Shown here in pieces: positions 44,661 through 56,999 of a stretch of DNA of 64,000 bases. A program made the translations under genes and the position numbers. The stretch lies in the NCBI RefSeq assembly GCF_965363235.1, contig NC_134841.1, forward strand, positions 49,373,078 through 49,437,077. Direction: 5' to 3'. The notes beneath the pieces are model-generated. The model saw nothing but the letters and a program-made list of their open reading frames with translations. It did not search any database and was not told where the DNA came from. This DNA is from Mytilus galloprovincialis (Eukaryota; Mollusca; Bivalvia; Mytilida; Mytilidae). Every line of letters begins with the position of its first letter. Within the stretch, counting starts at the first letter, position 1.

Positions 44661-44783
44661 ATTGACACAGATCTGGATAAGAAGCTTAAAGGAATGTCCA
44701 AGTTTCAGTCGAGATGGTAGATGAGTAGCAACTCCATGGAAGATGTTTACTTAGAACTTCAACCAAGTCCGAGGCTTTGCCAT
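44629..44783 (+). CDS. Unrecognised exon ending CPSFSRDGR-stop (array copy 1)
   Basis: Acceptor aatgaattacag; possible donor GTAAGC at 44784. Phase 0 reads AKRAKTQKIAQLTQIWIRSL then KECPSFSRDGR and TGA at 44722-44724. The first half is unique to this copy, basic and amphipathic; the second half begins the ~1-kb tandem unit. The later copies keep the same frame and stop but start from a different acceptor. I do not recognise the protein; coding status is inferred from splice context and frame retention. Confidence 0.35.
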
Positions 44784-45675
44784 GTAAGCAATCAAGCAGC
44801 AAGGATAGCAGCTGGAATGAAGATTAATTATTACATTGATCTTCAAACAAGTCTGAGGCTTTGTCATGAAAGAAATAATGCAAGTATATTTAAGCCAATT
44901 AATTCTGTACATTATCAGGAAAAATGTGATAAGGTCTATAAGGAATATCTGTAAGGCAACACACATTTTTGTTATTTTGCACATTTACAACACACAAAAA
45001 TAGATCTTAGTGATGTTTATTAGTTTGATAAATGTTTTTCCGGTAGACAAATAAAATTTTATATCATTAAAAGTAAATCCTGATAGAACTTTTCACTTCA
45101 AGGGAGACTAGTACAATAAACAGCAAGAATATTTCTTTCTTCGGGAGATAACTCACTATTACGCAATCAGAATACAGAATAGATTAATAAAAATTTAGGC
45201 TGGCAATTTAACAAATTTGTAAAATATATAATTTGTGCAATTTTAATTCCTTTTTAGGTTATAAAACAGTGCCAATGTTTTCATGAAGGGGAGTAAGACT
45301 TGTGGTATAAGATATCTTAAATACAAGTACATATATAATTCCTCTATTTAAACAAATTTTATCGTCATAAAACAAGTTTACAGGATTAAAACATGCACTA
45401 GGCTTAAAGTTGAAAGAGGTCATATGGTTTTTTGTTGTTGACTAAAGGTTCTAAAATTTAAAATTGATCACTGATGTTATTGTAAAGACTTGTATGCAGG
45501 CTTTGGCTAAACCACAAAATGAAGTACCAACAAAATTTCAATTGTTCACCAAATAAGACGCTGAAAATGACCCCGTTGATGTAGGTCAGGATATGAAGCT
45601 TGAAGGAATATATGTCTATTTCATTTATATTAACCAACAGAAGTCTTATAAATATAATTTAATTGATAATTTTAG

Positions 45676-45726
45676 TTTTTGTTCAAGAAGCCGGCCAGTC
45701 CAAGTTTCAGTCCAGATGGCAGATGA
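45676..45726 (+). CDS. Possible short terminal exon, array copy 2
   Basis: After gataattttag the phase-0 frame reads FLFKKPASPSFSPDGR then TGA. The PSFSxDGR-stop end matches copy 1. Downstream GTAAGC follows at the same place as in copy 1. Tentative. Confidence 0.25.
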   Translation, partial: FLFKKPASPSFSPDGR

Positions 45727-46674
45727 GTAGCAACTCCATGGAAGATGTTTACTTAAATCTTCAACCAAGTCCGAGGCTTTGCCATGTAAGCAATCAAGCA
45801 GCAAGGATAGCAGCTGGAATGAAGATTAACAATTACATTGATCTTCAAACAAGTCTGAGGCTTTGTCATGAAAGAAATAATGCAAGTATATTTAAGCCAA
45901 TTAATTCTGTACATTATCAGGGAAAATGTGATAAAGTCTATAAGGAATATCTGTAAGGCAACACACATTTTTGTTATTTTGCACATTTACAACACACAAA
46001 AATAGATATTTATCAGTTTGATAAATGTTTTTCTGGTACAGGAATAAAATTTTATACCATGAAAAGTAAATCCTAATAGAATTTTTACTTCAAGGGAGAC
46101 TAGTACAATAAACAGCAAGAATGTTTCTTTCATGGGGAGATAACTCACCTCACTATTACACAATCAGAATACAGAATAGATTAATAAAAATTTAGGCTGG
46201 CAATTTAACAAATTTGTAAAATATATAATTTGTGTTAATTTTAATTCCATTTTAGGTTATAAAACAGTGCCAATGTTTTCATGAAGGGGAGTAAGACTTG
46301 TGGTATAAGATATCTTTAATACAAGTACGTATATAATTCCTCTATTTAAACAAATTTTATCGTCATAAAACAAGTTTACAGGATTAAAACGTGCACTAAG
46401 CTTAAAGTTGAAAGAGGTCATATGGTTTTTTGTTGTTGACTAAAGGTTCTAAAATTTAAAATTGATCACTGATGTTATTGTTAAGACTTGTATGCAGGCT
46501 TTGGCTAAACCACAAAATGAAGTACCAACAAAATTTCAATTGTTCACCAAATAAGACGCTGAAAAATGACCCCGTTGATGTAGGTCAGGATATGAAGCTT
46601 GAAGGAATATATGTCTATTTCATTTATATTAACCAACAGAAGTCTTATAAATATAATTTAATTGATAATTTTAG

Positions 46675-46725
46675 TTTTTGTTCAAGAAGCCGGCCAGTCC
46701 AAGTTTCAGTCCAGATGGCAGATGA
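46675..46725 (+). CDS. Possible short terminal exon, array copy 3
   Basis: Identical reading to copy 2: FLFKKPASPSFSPDGR then TGA after gataattttag. Tentative. Confidence 0.25.
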   Translation, partial: FLFKKPASPSFSPDGR

Positions 46726-47668
46726 GTAGCAACTCCATGGAAGATGTTTACTTAAATCTTCAACCAAGTCCGAGGCTTTGCCATGTAAGCAATCAAGCAG
46801 CAAGGATAGCAGCTGGAATGAAGATTAATAATTACATTGATCTTCAAACAAGTCTGAGGCTTTGTCATGAAAGAAATAATGCAAGTATATTTAAGCCAAT
46901 TAATTCTGTACATTATCAGGAAAAATGTGATAAAGTCTATAAGGAATATCTGTAAGGCAAAACACATTTTTGTTATTTTGCACATTTACAACACACAAAA
47001 ATAGATATTTATCAGTTTGATAAATGTTTTTCTGGTACAGGAATAAAATTTTATACCATGAAAAGTAAATCCTAATAGAATTTTTACTTCAAGGGAGACT
47101 AGTACAATAAACAGCAAGAATGTTTCTTTCAGTGGGAGATAACTCACTATTACACAATCAGAATACAGAATAGATTAATAAAAATTTAGGCTGGCAATTT
47201 AACAAATTTGTAAAATATATAATTTGTGTCAATTTTAATTCCTTTTTAGGTTATAAAACAGTGCCAATGTTTTCATGAAGGGGAGTAAGACTTGTGGTAT
47301 AAAATATCTTAAATACAAGTACGTATATAATTCCTCTATTTAAACAAATTTTATCGTCATAAAACAAGTTTACAGGATTAAAAACGTGCACTAGGCTTAA
47401 AGTTGAAAGAGGTCATATGGTTTTTTGTTGTTGACTAAAGGTTCTAAAATTTAAAATTGATCACTGATGTTATTGTAAAGACTTGTATGCAGGCTTTGGC
47501 TAAACCACAAAATGAAGTACCAACAAAATTTCAATTGTTCACCAAATAAGACGCTGAAAATGACCCCGTTGATGTAGGTCAGGATATGAAGCTTGAAGGA
47601 ATATATGTCTATTTCATTTATATTAACCAACAGAAGTCTTATAAATATAATTTAATTGATAATTTTAG

Positions 47669-47719
47669 TTTTTGATCAAGAAGCCGACCAGTCCAAGTTT
47701 CAGTCCAGATGGCAGATGA
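47669..47719 (+). CDS. Possible short terminal exon, array copy 4
   Basis: FLIKKPTSPSFSPDGR then TGA; two replacements relative to copies 2 and 3. Tentative. Confidence 0.25.
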   Translation, partial: FLIKKPTSPSFSPDGR

Positions 47720-48662
47720 GTAGCAACTCCATGGAAGATGTTTCCTCAAATCTTCAACCAAGTCCGAGGCTTTGCCATGTAAGCAATCAAGCAGCAAGGA
47801 TAGCAGCTGGAATGAAGATTAATAATTACATTGATCTTCAAACAAGTCTGAGGCTTTGTCATGAAAGAAATAATGCAAGTATATTTAAGCCAATTAATTC
47901 TGTACATTATCAGGAAAAATGTGATAAAGTCTATAAGGAATATCTGTAAGGCAAAACACATTTTTGTTATTTTGCACATTTACAACACACAAAAATAGAT
48001 ATTTATCAGTTTGATAAATGTTTTTCTGGTACAGGAATAAAATTTTATACCATGAAAAGTAAATCCTAATAGAATTTTTACTTCAAGGGAGACTAGTACA
48101 ATAAACAGCAAGAATGTTTCTTTCATGGGGAGATAACTCACTATTACACAATCAGAATACAGAATAGATTAATAAAAATTTAGGCTGGCAATTTAACAAA
48201 TTTGTAAAATATATAATTTGTGTCAATTTTAATTCCTTTTTAGGTTATAAAACAGTGCCAATGTTTTCATGAAGGGGAGTAAGACTTGTGGTATAAAATA
48301 TCTTAAATACAAGTACGTATATAATTCCTCTATTTAAACAAATTTTATCGTCATAAAACAAGTTTACAGGATTAAAAACGTGCACTAGGCTTAAAGTTGA
48401 AAGAGGTCATATGGTTTTTTGTTGTTGACTAAAGGTTCTAAAATTTAAAATTGATCACTGATGTTATTGTAAAGACTTGTATGCAGGCTTTGGCTAAACC
48501 ACAAAATGAAGTACCAACAAAATTTCAATTGTTCACCAAATAAGACGCTGAAAATGACCCCGTTGATGTAGGTCAGGATATGAAGCTTGAAGGAATATAT
48601 GTCTATTTCATTTATATTAACCAACAGAAGTATTATAAATATAATTTAATTGATAATTTTAG

Positions 48663-48713
48663 TTTTTGATCAAGAAGCCGACCAGTCCAAGTTTCAGTCC
48701 AGATGGCAGATGA
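48663..48713 (+). CDS. Possible short terminal exon, array copy 5
   Basis: FLIKKPTSPSFSPDGR then TGA, as in copy 4. Tentative. Confidence 0.25.
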   Translation, partial: FLIKKPTSPSFSPDGR

Positions 48714-49500
48714 GTAGCAACTCCATGGAAGATGTGTCCTCAAATCTTCAACCAAGTCCGAGGCTTTGCCATGTAAGCAATCAAGCAGCAAGGATAGCAG
48801 CTGGAATGAAGATTAATAATTACATTGATCTTCAAACAAGTCTGAGGCTTTGTCATGAAAGAAATAATGCAAGTATATTTAAGCCAATTAATTCTGTACA
48901 TTATCAGGAAAAATGTGATAGTCTTTAAGGAATATCTGTTAGGCAACACACATTTTTGTTATTTTGCACATTTACAACACACAAAAATAGATATTTATCA
49001 GTTTGATAAATGTTTGTCTGGTACAGGAATAAAATTTTATACCATGAAAAGTAAATCCAAATAGATATTTTACTGCAAAGGAGACTAGTACAATAAACAG
49101 CAAGAATGTTTCTTTCATCGGGAGATAACTCATTATTACGCAGTCAGAATACAGAATGGATTAATAAAAATTTAGGCTGGCAATTTAACAAATTTGTCAA
49201 ATATATAATTTGTGTCAATTTTAATTCCATTTTAGGTTATAAAACAGCGCCAATGTTTTCATGAAGGGTAGTAAGACTTGTGGTATAAGATATCTTAAAT
49301 ACAAGTAAGTATATAATTCCTCTATTTAAACAAATTTTATCATACTGTCAATAAAAAGAAACAGTCGGCTATCATTGGGCTTGAAAATTTTTGGTCAGTA
49401 GTTTTAATGTTTAATTTATTAGTACCAGTAATTGCAAATCATTTTTGCTATGTCAACTCCAACTAGATAAGGAATCTTTGTCTGGTTTTAATGGTATTTT

Positions 49501-49626
49501 CATAGGCAGATCCAAAGGGAATCACTGAAGCTTGACTGGACCCCCCCCCTCCCCCCCACCCCCCCCCCCCCCCCCCCCCCCCCCTTAGGTCAGTCCCCCT
49601 TTATGAAAAGTTCTGGATCCGCCACT
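49501..49626. mobile_element. CAGTGGCGGATCC-family copy with long C-run
   Basis: Left ataggcagatccaaaggg, family core gaatcactgaagctt, a run of roughly 35 C broken by T/A, and right end tggatccgccactg. C-run length is likely unreliable in assembly. Confidence 0.6.
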
Positions 49627-50309
49627 GGTTTTGTAGATAAGTTAGTGTACAGGTCATATATTTAACTTCAAAATGTCATTCACACAAAATCTCCCCCTAC
49701 GGTGTCAAGGCTGACAGGGATTCTCACTCTTTGAGGTTTCAGATGTTGGAAAGTATTTCATATTTGTTAGTGTTGTTGGGATGTTGTCACATTGTGTTCT
49801 TTGTATCTTCTTTTACCTTAGGGAAGCTTGCTTGACATTTTTTGGAATTTTGGTCAGATTTTCAGAATCCTCTAGTTTTATGTATTTGAATGCATTAACA
49901 AATTAAGCCTGGTGACCCCATTTTTCTTTTTATAATTCATTTACATGTATGATGATAAGCTGTCTGTTAAAATCTTATAAAATTTTAATTACTTTTAAAT
50001 AGTTTTTGAGGACTTTAACTTGTAAATGATAAAAAGTCAAGAGAGAACATTTTCCCGCCAAAATTTCAATGGCTTAGATATCTCAAAAACAAGCAAGATG
50101 ACCTATATATTTTTTTGCTTTTGATTCCTTTATTAATCCCCTATCAATATATATGCTAGTGTTTTGAAAAGTTAATTATTTTGAAACTGAGAAGCCAACT
50201 CCCTTAAAATGTTGTATATCTATTTTTATATATAATGTACATATAAATTAGTATACCAACAGTGATTCCTTTTTTACTATTTTCAATGACTAAGCATTTT
50301 ATTTTTCAG

Positions 50310-50374
50310 GTTAGCATTCCAGCTTGTACTAACAGATTGATGTTGGAAATGGCTATTAGAGTTGACTTTAAAAA
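50310..50374 (+). CDS. Unrecognised exon-like segment
   Basis: Acceptor tttatttttcag; donor GTAAGA at 50375. The only open phase reads VSIPACTNRLMLEMAIRVDF then K. Joined to the next acceptor (tttctttttcag at 50610-50621) the frame would end at once (K then TAA at 50623-50625), leaving 50626 onward as 3' UTR. Could be the true last exon of a gene running through 34-51 kb. No family recognised. Confidence 0.35.
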
Positions 50375-50621
50375 GTAAGAAAGAACTATTTTATAGATTT
50401 ATAAAATTTTCTATTTAAGATCATGTAAATTCCCATGTGATTTGTACAATCTTTTTACAATTTAATATTTTCTGGAATGACCTGTCAAGTTTTAGGAAGG
50501 GAAAAATTATTATTATGAAAAAGTCTCTCTGCTTTAATTGTTATTTCCCAGTTTGCTATTTTTTGCCTATTTCAGTTTCTTAAAATATGACAGAAAATTG
50601 AAAAGTGTATTTCTTTTTCAG

Positions 50622-51650
50622 ATAACAATTACTGTGGCTGAAGGATATAATAGTGTGATTCTCCATACTCCTTAGAGATGTTGTGAAGGTTCTTAATCTG
50701 TTGACAGTTGGGGACTCTCTCTTCACAAGACATCAGATTTAACATCCCCATTCTGACACTGGACATGGCTTCCAATTTAAACTACCAAACAGATGCCTTA
50801 CTTTTGCAAGGATTTTACTGCCAGTCTGAAGAAGACCAAGAGTGACCATATTTCCCTTAAGGGTCTTTCTAACTCTACTGAAAAGTTTCCAATATGAACG
50901 GTTCATATAAATCTTGCATAAACAAGAGAAAGAATGTAGTTGATAAATTCTAAAATAATTAATGTAAAGATTCTCCATTTTCAACAAGAGTGGAAGTTTT
51001 AATGTATTGTTTCAATTTTCACTCAACTTTCTTTTTCTCTCTACCATTAAATGCTATCAATTTTTATTATTGTGGCTCAACAGATAAAATGTTTCTTAAG
51101 TTTAAATATTTACATTGGTTAAGAATGGAGAATCTAAAAATAACAAAAATATTGTAAATAATTTAAGTATGGCAATGGTTTTACATGGAAATCAAAAACA
51201 TTATTGTCAAAATTGGTGTAATGATACATTCAATAGATTACATGTAGCAATATGTAAGTTATCCTTATTTACTACCAGTCAGACATTTCTTGACCAAATA
51301 TCTTGCCTATTGCTACAGTTACTCGACTCCATTGTAATTGATCATAAGTTTAACATTTTCAAGGGGAGGTAATGCACCTGTTTAATGCCTCATACTAGAA
51401 GTTTCTTTAGTGCACAGTTTACCAATATAACTAAGACATTCTCTTCTGTGATTTGAGCAGTACCAGCGTACTGGAACTGTTTTACAAAGCATTGGCCATT
51501 AAACTTTCCATGCATTGAGTTATGCTAAGCATCTTTGGCCGAATTTTTGACAAATCCAAAAAACAGGAGAATATTGATGAAACACCTTACTTTCAGGGAA
51601 TGGAAAATAATATAGTTTCTGTAAAACAATAATTTGTGTACTATATGTAC
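50622..51650 (+). other. Possible 3' UTR, otherwise unassigned
   Basis: Sequence after the acceptor at 50621 looks more complex and less repetitive than its surroundings. The open frames here (50739-50987 minus, 51115-51372 plus) show no recognisable domain. UTR status is inference only. Confidence 0.25.
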
Positions 51651-51654
51651 TTAA

Positions 51655-52275
51655 AGCTAGGTTCACACTGTCGATCAGATCAACTCGATCAAGCCCGATC
51701 AAGACAAATTACGTGATCGGGAGACTGGTCTGACTCCATCGACAAGAAGGTTCGGGATAGTCTACCCTACTCGTCATTGATCTGACCATCTACCCGAGAA
51801 TTTTTGACATGTCAAAAACAATCGAGTAAGGACCGCGAAGCAAGTCACTCGAGAAGAGATCCAGAATTCGTCGAGTAGCGGTCGAATTGAAAGGATCGTG
51901 TAGAGATAGAGATTGGTCGGAATACAACAAGATTTCTGATCAGTACTCGATTAGTCAAGCAAGGTCGAAATGATCAAGTACTGATCGGAAATTTTGTTGT
52001 ATTCCGACCAATCTCGATCTCTACACAATCCTTTCCCAATCAATTCGACTGCTACTCGACGAATTCTGGATCTCTTCTCGAGTGACTTGCTTCTCGATCC
52101 TTACTCGATTGTTTTTGACATGTCAAAAACTCTCGGGTAGATGGTCAGATCGATGATGAGTAGGGTAGAATATCCCGAACATCCATGTTGATGGAGTCAG
52201 ACCAGTCTCCTGATCATGTAATTTGTCTTGATCGGGCTTGATTGAGTTGATCTGGTAGGCAGTGTGAACCTAGCT
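51655..52275. mobile_element. 621-bp fold-back element
   Basis: Ends gctaggttcacactg / cagtgtgaacctagc. Almost the entire element is two ~300-bp arms in inverted orientation with only scattered mismatches and small indels (for example tttttgacatgtcaaaaaca and agagatccagaattcgtcga in both arms). TAAA flanks each end. No coding. Confidence 0.85.
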
Positions 52276-52279
52276 AAAT

Positions 52280-53280
52280 GTAATGTAAAATTTTGTATAT
52301 TATTGAATTACAAACCACCTTAACTTATTATTGTCCATATTTTGAGTTAGAGCCGATAGACTTTTCTATAATTTTGATATAATTTGTCCCATAAGTAGTG
52401 CACTACACCTTAAAAAATATCAAAACAAGTGCAATTTTTTTTTATTTGTGTTTATTGTCTAAAAGAAATGCACTTTGAAATAACTGTTCTTGGGCCTAAG
52501 AGATGAGTTCAGTAAATGTAGATTCTACAATTTCCATGATTAAGAGCTATGTACATAAAAGTTGAGTTAGTTGAATTCCATTTTAAAAGAGTTCACTTAG
52601 TCTGTAAAATATGCACTTTTATATGTAAATATGTGTAACGGTCTAAATTGACCCCAACTTATTTTTAGTCTTTCCTGCCCTAGGACCATGTTATAACTGT
52701 GTGGTGTGCTATTTGTAACTTTTCATTCCAGTTAAAGCGCATTAAATATTAATAAGAAAGAATTATTTATGGCAAAATTGCTTCACAAATTTTAATTCGA
52801 TTGAAGAAAATCCCAATTTTTTATAAGCAACCCATCCCCAATTTTCATAAGTAATTTAGTTGCTGTTTTCCAGATTCCCTATAATATTATATATTTCACT
52901 TTCTATTCTTTGACTGATATTATATCATAACACACTATTGTCATTTTCTCCAACTCTCCTCACTTTCTTGAAGCCAAAACTGAACAGAGTATTTGATTGC
53001 TATATAATGTTGACCATCAGAACTTCTCTTATTTATTATCCTTACAAAAATACGATGCTTTTCAATTAAAGATGACGTAAATTTGCACTTTTATTGACAA
53101 TTATCCAGTGACTGGAATTCCCGTGAACTAATTTTAGCAAATCCAAACACTGATTTATGATTTTTTGCATTTTGTTTACATGTTTGTACTAGAATTATCG
53201 TATGCAGCTTAGATATATCTGTAAACTTTTTAATTGAGAACATTTTTACAAAACAAAAGCGAATTGTTTTACACCATGTA
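52280..53280. other. No gene recognised
   Basis: AT-rich sequence without convincing coding or repeat structure. Confidence 0.4.
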
Positions 53281-53284
53281 CACT

Positions 53285-53385
53285 TAGACTTTTTATTTGC
53301 TCATTGTTAAAGGCTGAACATTGACCTCTAGTTGTTAATTTCTGTGTCATTTGGTCTCTTGTGGAGTGATGTCTCAAAATCATAG
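53285..53385 (-). repeat. GATGTGGTATG-type repeat fragment, reverse
   Basis: tttgctcattgttaaaggct gaacattgacctctagttgt and gtcatttggtctcttgtgga match the reversed family. Confidence 0.5.
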
Positions 53386-53389
53386 ATCA

Positions 53390-54635
53390 TCATAGCTTGG
53401 TTCCACATATTTTTAAATCCAAGATAATAAGTAGAAGTAAATTTATTTTCTGCTGCCCTGTAAATTAGAAATAGCGAGAACACTGGAGGAAACCCTTGGT
53501 GATGAGCAAAATTATTATAAAGTGTTAAAAATTCAGAATTTGACAGATATTTCAAGAAATCTTTTATATTGAAAACGCAGAACCCAAAAAGGCTATCATT
53601 GTCGCCTATGTAAATAATTACTTCATTTAAACCTAAAGCGAAATAACAATTTCTGGCACATCACTATATTTTTTTAGATATATTTGAATAAGGATAGGTA
53701 AATTAATAAGCTACTAGGTAGTAAACTGTTTTAGAAGAAAATTGCTGATCATCATGAATATATACTGGTAGTTTATATCAAATTTTTACTGTTTTTTTAT
53801 TCTTATGTTCAAGGGGTAGGAATCACTGTAAGAACCAGTATTCTGTCAAGGACCTTGTCTTTAGGCATTTCTCTTTGCATGCATTAAGGCATAAAAAAGG
53901 GGGGATTATTTCTAATTTAGTGACATTTGTGCATTTCTTAATGAATATGTTGGCAAAATCTCCATAAAATTTTAAAATTAGGTAAAAATTAAGAGGCTAT
54001 AAATTTTCTTAGTAACGTCAAATTATATTTTCTGTACACTGTTCACATAAAACACATAACAGCTATGATAAAATCTTAATTTCAGCTTTTTCATATTTCA
54101 TATAATTTTTATTTGCTCATTCATCGGTGACAAACATATATAAATGAGACTTATCAAATCATCAGCTTCAAGTCTATAAATAGACCTAATTCAAAAAAGT
54201 GTAAATTTCGAAAGTTATTGTTAATTGAAGAATGAATGAGGTTTCCTGATGTTGATGTTAACTTGATCTTTTGAGGAATATTTTTTATGCATTTGGTTCT
54301 TGCATAACCTCAATAAGTAAATTCATAGTTTCAAATTTCTGTTGAAATTGATTGCATATAAGATAGACAAGTTTTGGTTCCCACGGCACCCTCATCAGTA
54401 TTAAAACTACAGAAGAGTACAAAATTCCCAAATGATAATGTGCACTTCACAATTTGTCACCATAAGAAGAAATTATAAATAGAGAGTGAAAGTAGGTATG
54501 AAAGTAAACTGGATCAAGAATGTTAGATAAAATATGTTTTTACAAATTTGGATGACAATTAATTGCAATTATGTACCATTTCATTAATAGAAGTAGTATA
54601 GACTTGCAAATCCATACCATAACATCACAAGAAGT
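53390..54635. other. No gene recognised
   Basis: AT-rich; nothing convincing on either strand. Confidence 0.4.
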
Positions 54636-54639
54636 AGTA

Positions 54640-54855
54640 TGGTTGTCTGAGCGAAGCCAATTGGAAGTATGTACCTCTTAGTGAAGCTAATTGGGAGCAC
54701 ACCCTCTGTCTTGTTGCGAAGCCGATTGGAAGCAGTACATATATACCTCTGTCTGCAAAAGCTAATTAGAAGCAGTACCCCTGGCAGAGCGGTCCCAATT
54801 AGAGGCATGTAACTCTGAGGGAAGCCAATTGGAAGCATGTACCTCTGCAAAATTT
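54640..54855. repeat. Degenerate ~35-bp tandem repeat
   Basis: Five or six units of gaagccaattggaagcatgt acctctg with variable spacers. Explains the minus-strand open frame 54584-54865. Confidence 0.65.
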
Positions 54856-54869
54856 GATTAAGCATTGCG

Positions 54870-55710
54870 CATTATTCAACAAATTTTATTTAACATTCTT
54901 TTTAAAGTTTGATTTCATACCAACTCTCATTTTCTATTTATAATTGCTCCCCTTGTTGACATTGTGACGTGCAAATTATCACTTCACCATTTTGTACTCG
55001 CCTGTGGTTTTTATCCTGATGAATATCCACTAGAAACAGAAACATGTAGATCTTTTTAAATTACAACAGCACACCCGCAAGTATTGTTATAATTAAGGGC
55101 CAAATTTTTTAAAGTCAAAGGTGCATAATTTTAGTTTATGCACCTTTAAATGATAACTCAACTTACTGTAACTTTTTGGCAGCCAAGGTTCTTCAAGATC
55201 TATAGGGAGGCTGATATAAGTTTGCTGTCAAGGGCATATGATACAGTTACAGGGGAGGTAATGACGTCGCTAATGTCAAATATTACTTTTAGCCATGTCA
55301 AATAGTTACATAAGAAAAGATTCATTTTTTGACTGATTTTTATCATTCAGACCGATTTAACTTGAAAATGAGTTCATGGAACCCTCTTTTTAAAAATGAC
55401 ATTAGACTTGAAAATGTATCAAGATTATTTGTGCCATTTTGAAGAAATCACCAATGGAAATTTTTTAAATAAGATAAATATACAGCCAAAAATGATGTGT
55501 TTTTTTTAAAACTAAAATCCGGTATAAAGATCATTTGTGCCAATTTGAAGAAATCCCCAATGATATATTTAAATTAGATAATATAAACATCCAAAATTGC
55601 CGTTTTTATTTTACTAAAATAATGAAATAGCTTGTAATCACAGTAATATAAAACTTGGTATTTTTTATTTTCATTTTTTTTTATTTAAATGTAAAATACA
55701 ATAAATAATT
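54870..55710. other. No gene recognised
   Basis: AT-rich; a local near-duplication (tttgtgcca(t/a)tttgaagaaatc at about 55429 and 55529) and nothing coding. Confidence 0.4.
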
Positions 55711-55715
55711 TAAAA

Positions 55716-56256
55716 GCCCCACCTACGTAGTAGAGGGGCATTATGTTTTCTGGTCTGTGCATCCGTTTGCCCATTTGTCTGTTCTTTCGTTTGTCTGTTC
55801 GTCTGTTCGTCCGTTTGCCCATTTGTCTGTTCTTTCGTTTGTCTGTTCGTCTGTTCGTCCGTCTGTCCCTCTTTTTTAGGTTTAAGTTTTTGGTCAAGGT
55901 AGTTTTTGATGAAGTTGAAGTCCAATAAACTTAAAACTTAGTATCCCTAATCCTAAATGATATGATCTTTCTAATTTTAATGCCAAATTAAAGTTTTGAT
56001 CCCAATTTCACCCTCCACTGAACATAGAAAATGAAAGTGTGAAGTTCAGGTTAAAGTTTTTGGTCAAGGTAGTTTTTGATAAAGTTTAAGTCCATTCAAC
56101 TTGAAACTTAGTTCACATGCTCCCCATGATATGATCTTTCTAATTTTATTGCCATATTTAACTTTTGATCCTAATTTCATGGTCCACTGAACATGGAAAA
56201 TTATACTGTGAGTGAGGCATCTGTGTACTATGGACACATTCTTGTTTTAAGTTAAA
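55716..56256 (+). repeat. GGGGCATTATG-type dispersed repeat
   Basis: gccccacctacgtagtagag gggcattatgttttctggtc, a duplicated gtttgcccatttgtctgttc block, two ggttaaagtttttggtcaag units and end gcatctgtgtactatggaca. The Thr/Gln/Arg-rich frames on the minus strand here are repeat artefacts. Confidence 0.65.
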
Positions 56257-56259
56257 TTT

Positions 56260-56995
56260 TCAGATGATGGGGTAGAATCATTGGTTCTTAAGTTAATGAA
56301 TTTTGTAATCATATCAGTTTGTTAATTAATATTTGTAATACCTTTGAAATAAAATAATTACTCATGGCACCAAATAGATTTTACTAGAAATTATTTTGTT
56401 ATGAAGTAGTTTAAGTGAAAAAGGAAACCCTTATTATTTCTTTGAACAGTTTTGAATTATGAACCTCATATATGCTTTAAAAAAAAAAATTATTTTAATA
56501 AATGAAGAAAAAAGTTGTGATAATTTTCAGTTTAAATTCAAATTGTAGATTTGACATGATAAATTACTAAATTTGTTATTTTTCTCCCTAGTATGCCTTA
56601 GATTAGAAAATCTTGAAAAAGAAAAAGAAAAAAAGTGTACTGGCAGTAAAAGGATTAATCATTTTAGAATGAATTCAAAAGTTTTCCAATGTTTATAGCT
56701 GCATACTAAGAATTGGTATTTGTTTACTTGACAAAAAGAGGATTTTTATTTTCAGTCTTTGGGTCATGTATTAAAAAATGGATTTTGAGGCTTGAACTTC
56801 TTTTCTTTACACTATTGAACCCCAACCAATAAGATACACTAGTTTTCTCTGGCAATTAAAAGTGGTGTGTTTACAAACAATTCAAAAAGTTTTGCTGTTT
56901 CAGTTATTTTTTGGATATAAAATACTCTTTTACTTTGATAGAAACAAATCCTCACAATTTCAATATCTCATAACGGCCATCATAAGAACTCCCTG
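56260..56995. other. No gene recognised
   Basis: AT-rich; no coding or repeat structure resolved. Confidence 0.4.
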
Positions 56996-56999
56996 TTGA

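Larger units (their letters stand above)
44697..49340 (+). repeat. ~1-kb tandem repeat, nearly five copies
   Basis: The landmark agtagcaactccatgg occurs at 44724, 45726, 46725, 47719 and 48713 (periods 1002, 999, 994, 994). Copies are nearly identical, copies 4 and 5 most alike. Copy 1 lacks the upstream portion; copy 5 stops at caaattttatc. In every copy a 77-codon frame starts MSSNSMEDV and includes two related stretches, LQPSPRLCH and LQTSLRLCH, 28 residues apart; in copy 5 a deletion changes its end. Because non-coding parts are equally alike, the frame may simply be inherited. Confidence 0.92.

Noticed and set aside
44751..48949. Repeated 69-77-codon minus-strand frames in the 1-kb array
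   Set aside because: They are antisense shadows of the + strand frame, Cys/Ile-rich, with no supporting signals.
54584..54865. 93-codon minus-strand frame with repeated LPIGF motif
   Set aside because: Fully explained by the degenerate tandem repeat gaagccaattggaagc.
55685..55928. Thr/Gln/Arg-rich frames on both strands
   Set aside because: Produced by the (GTCT/GTCC) run of a GGGGCATTATG-type repeat.
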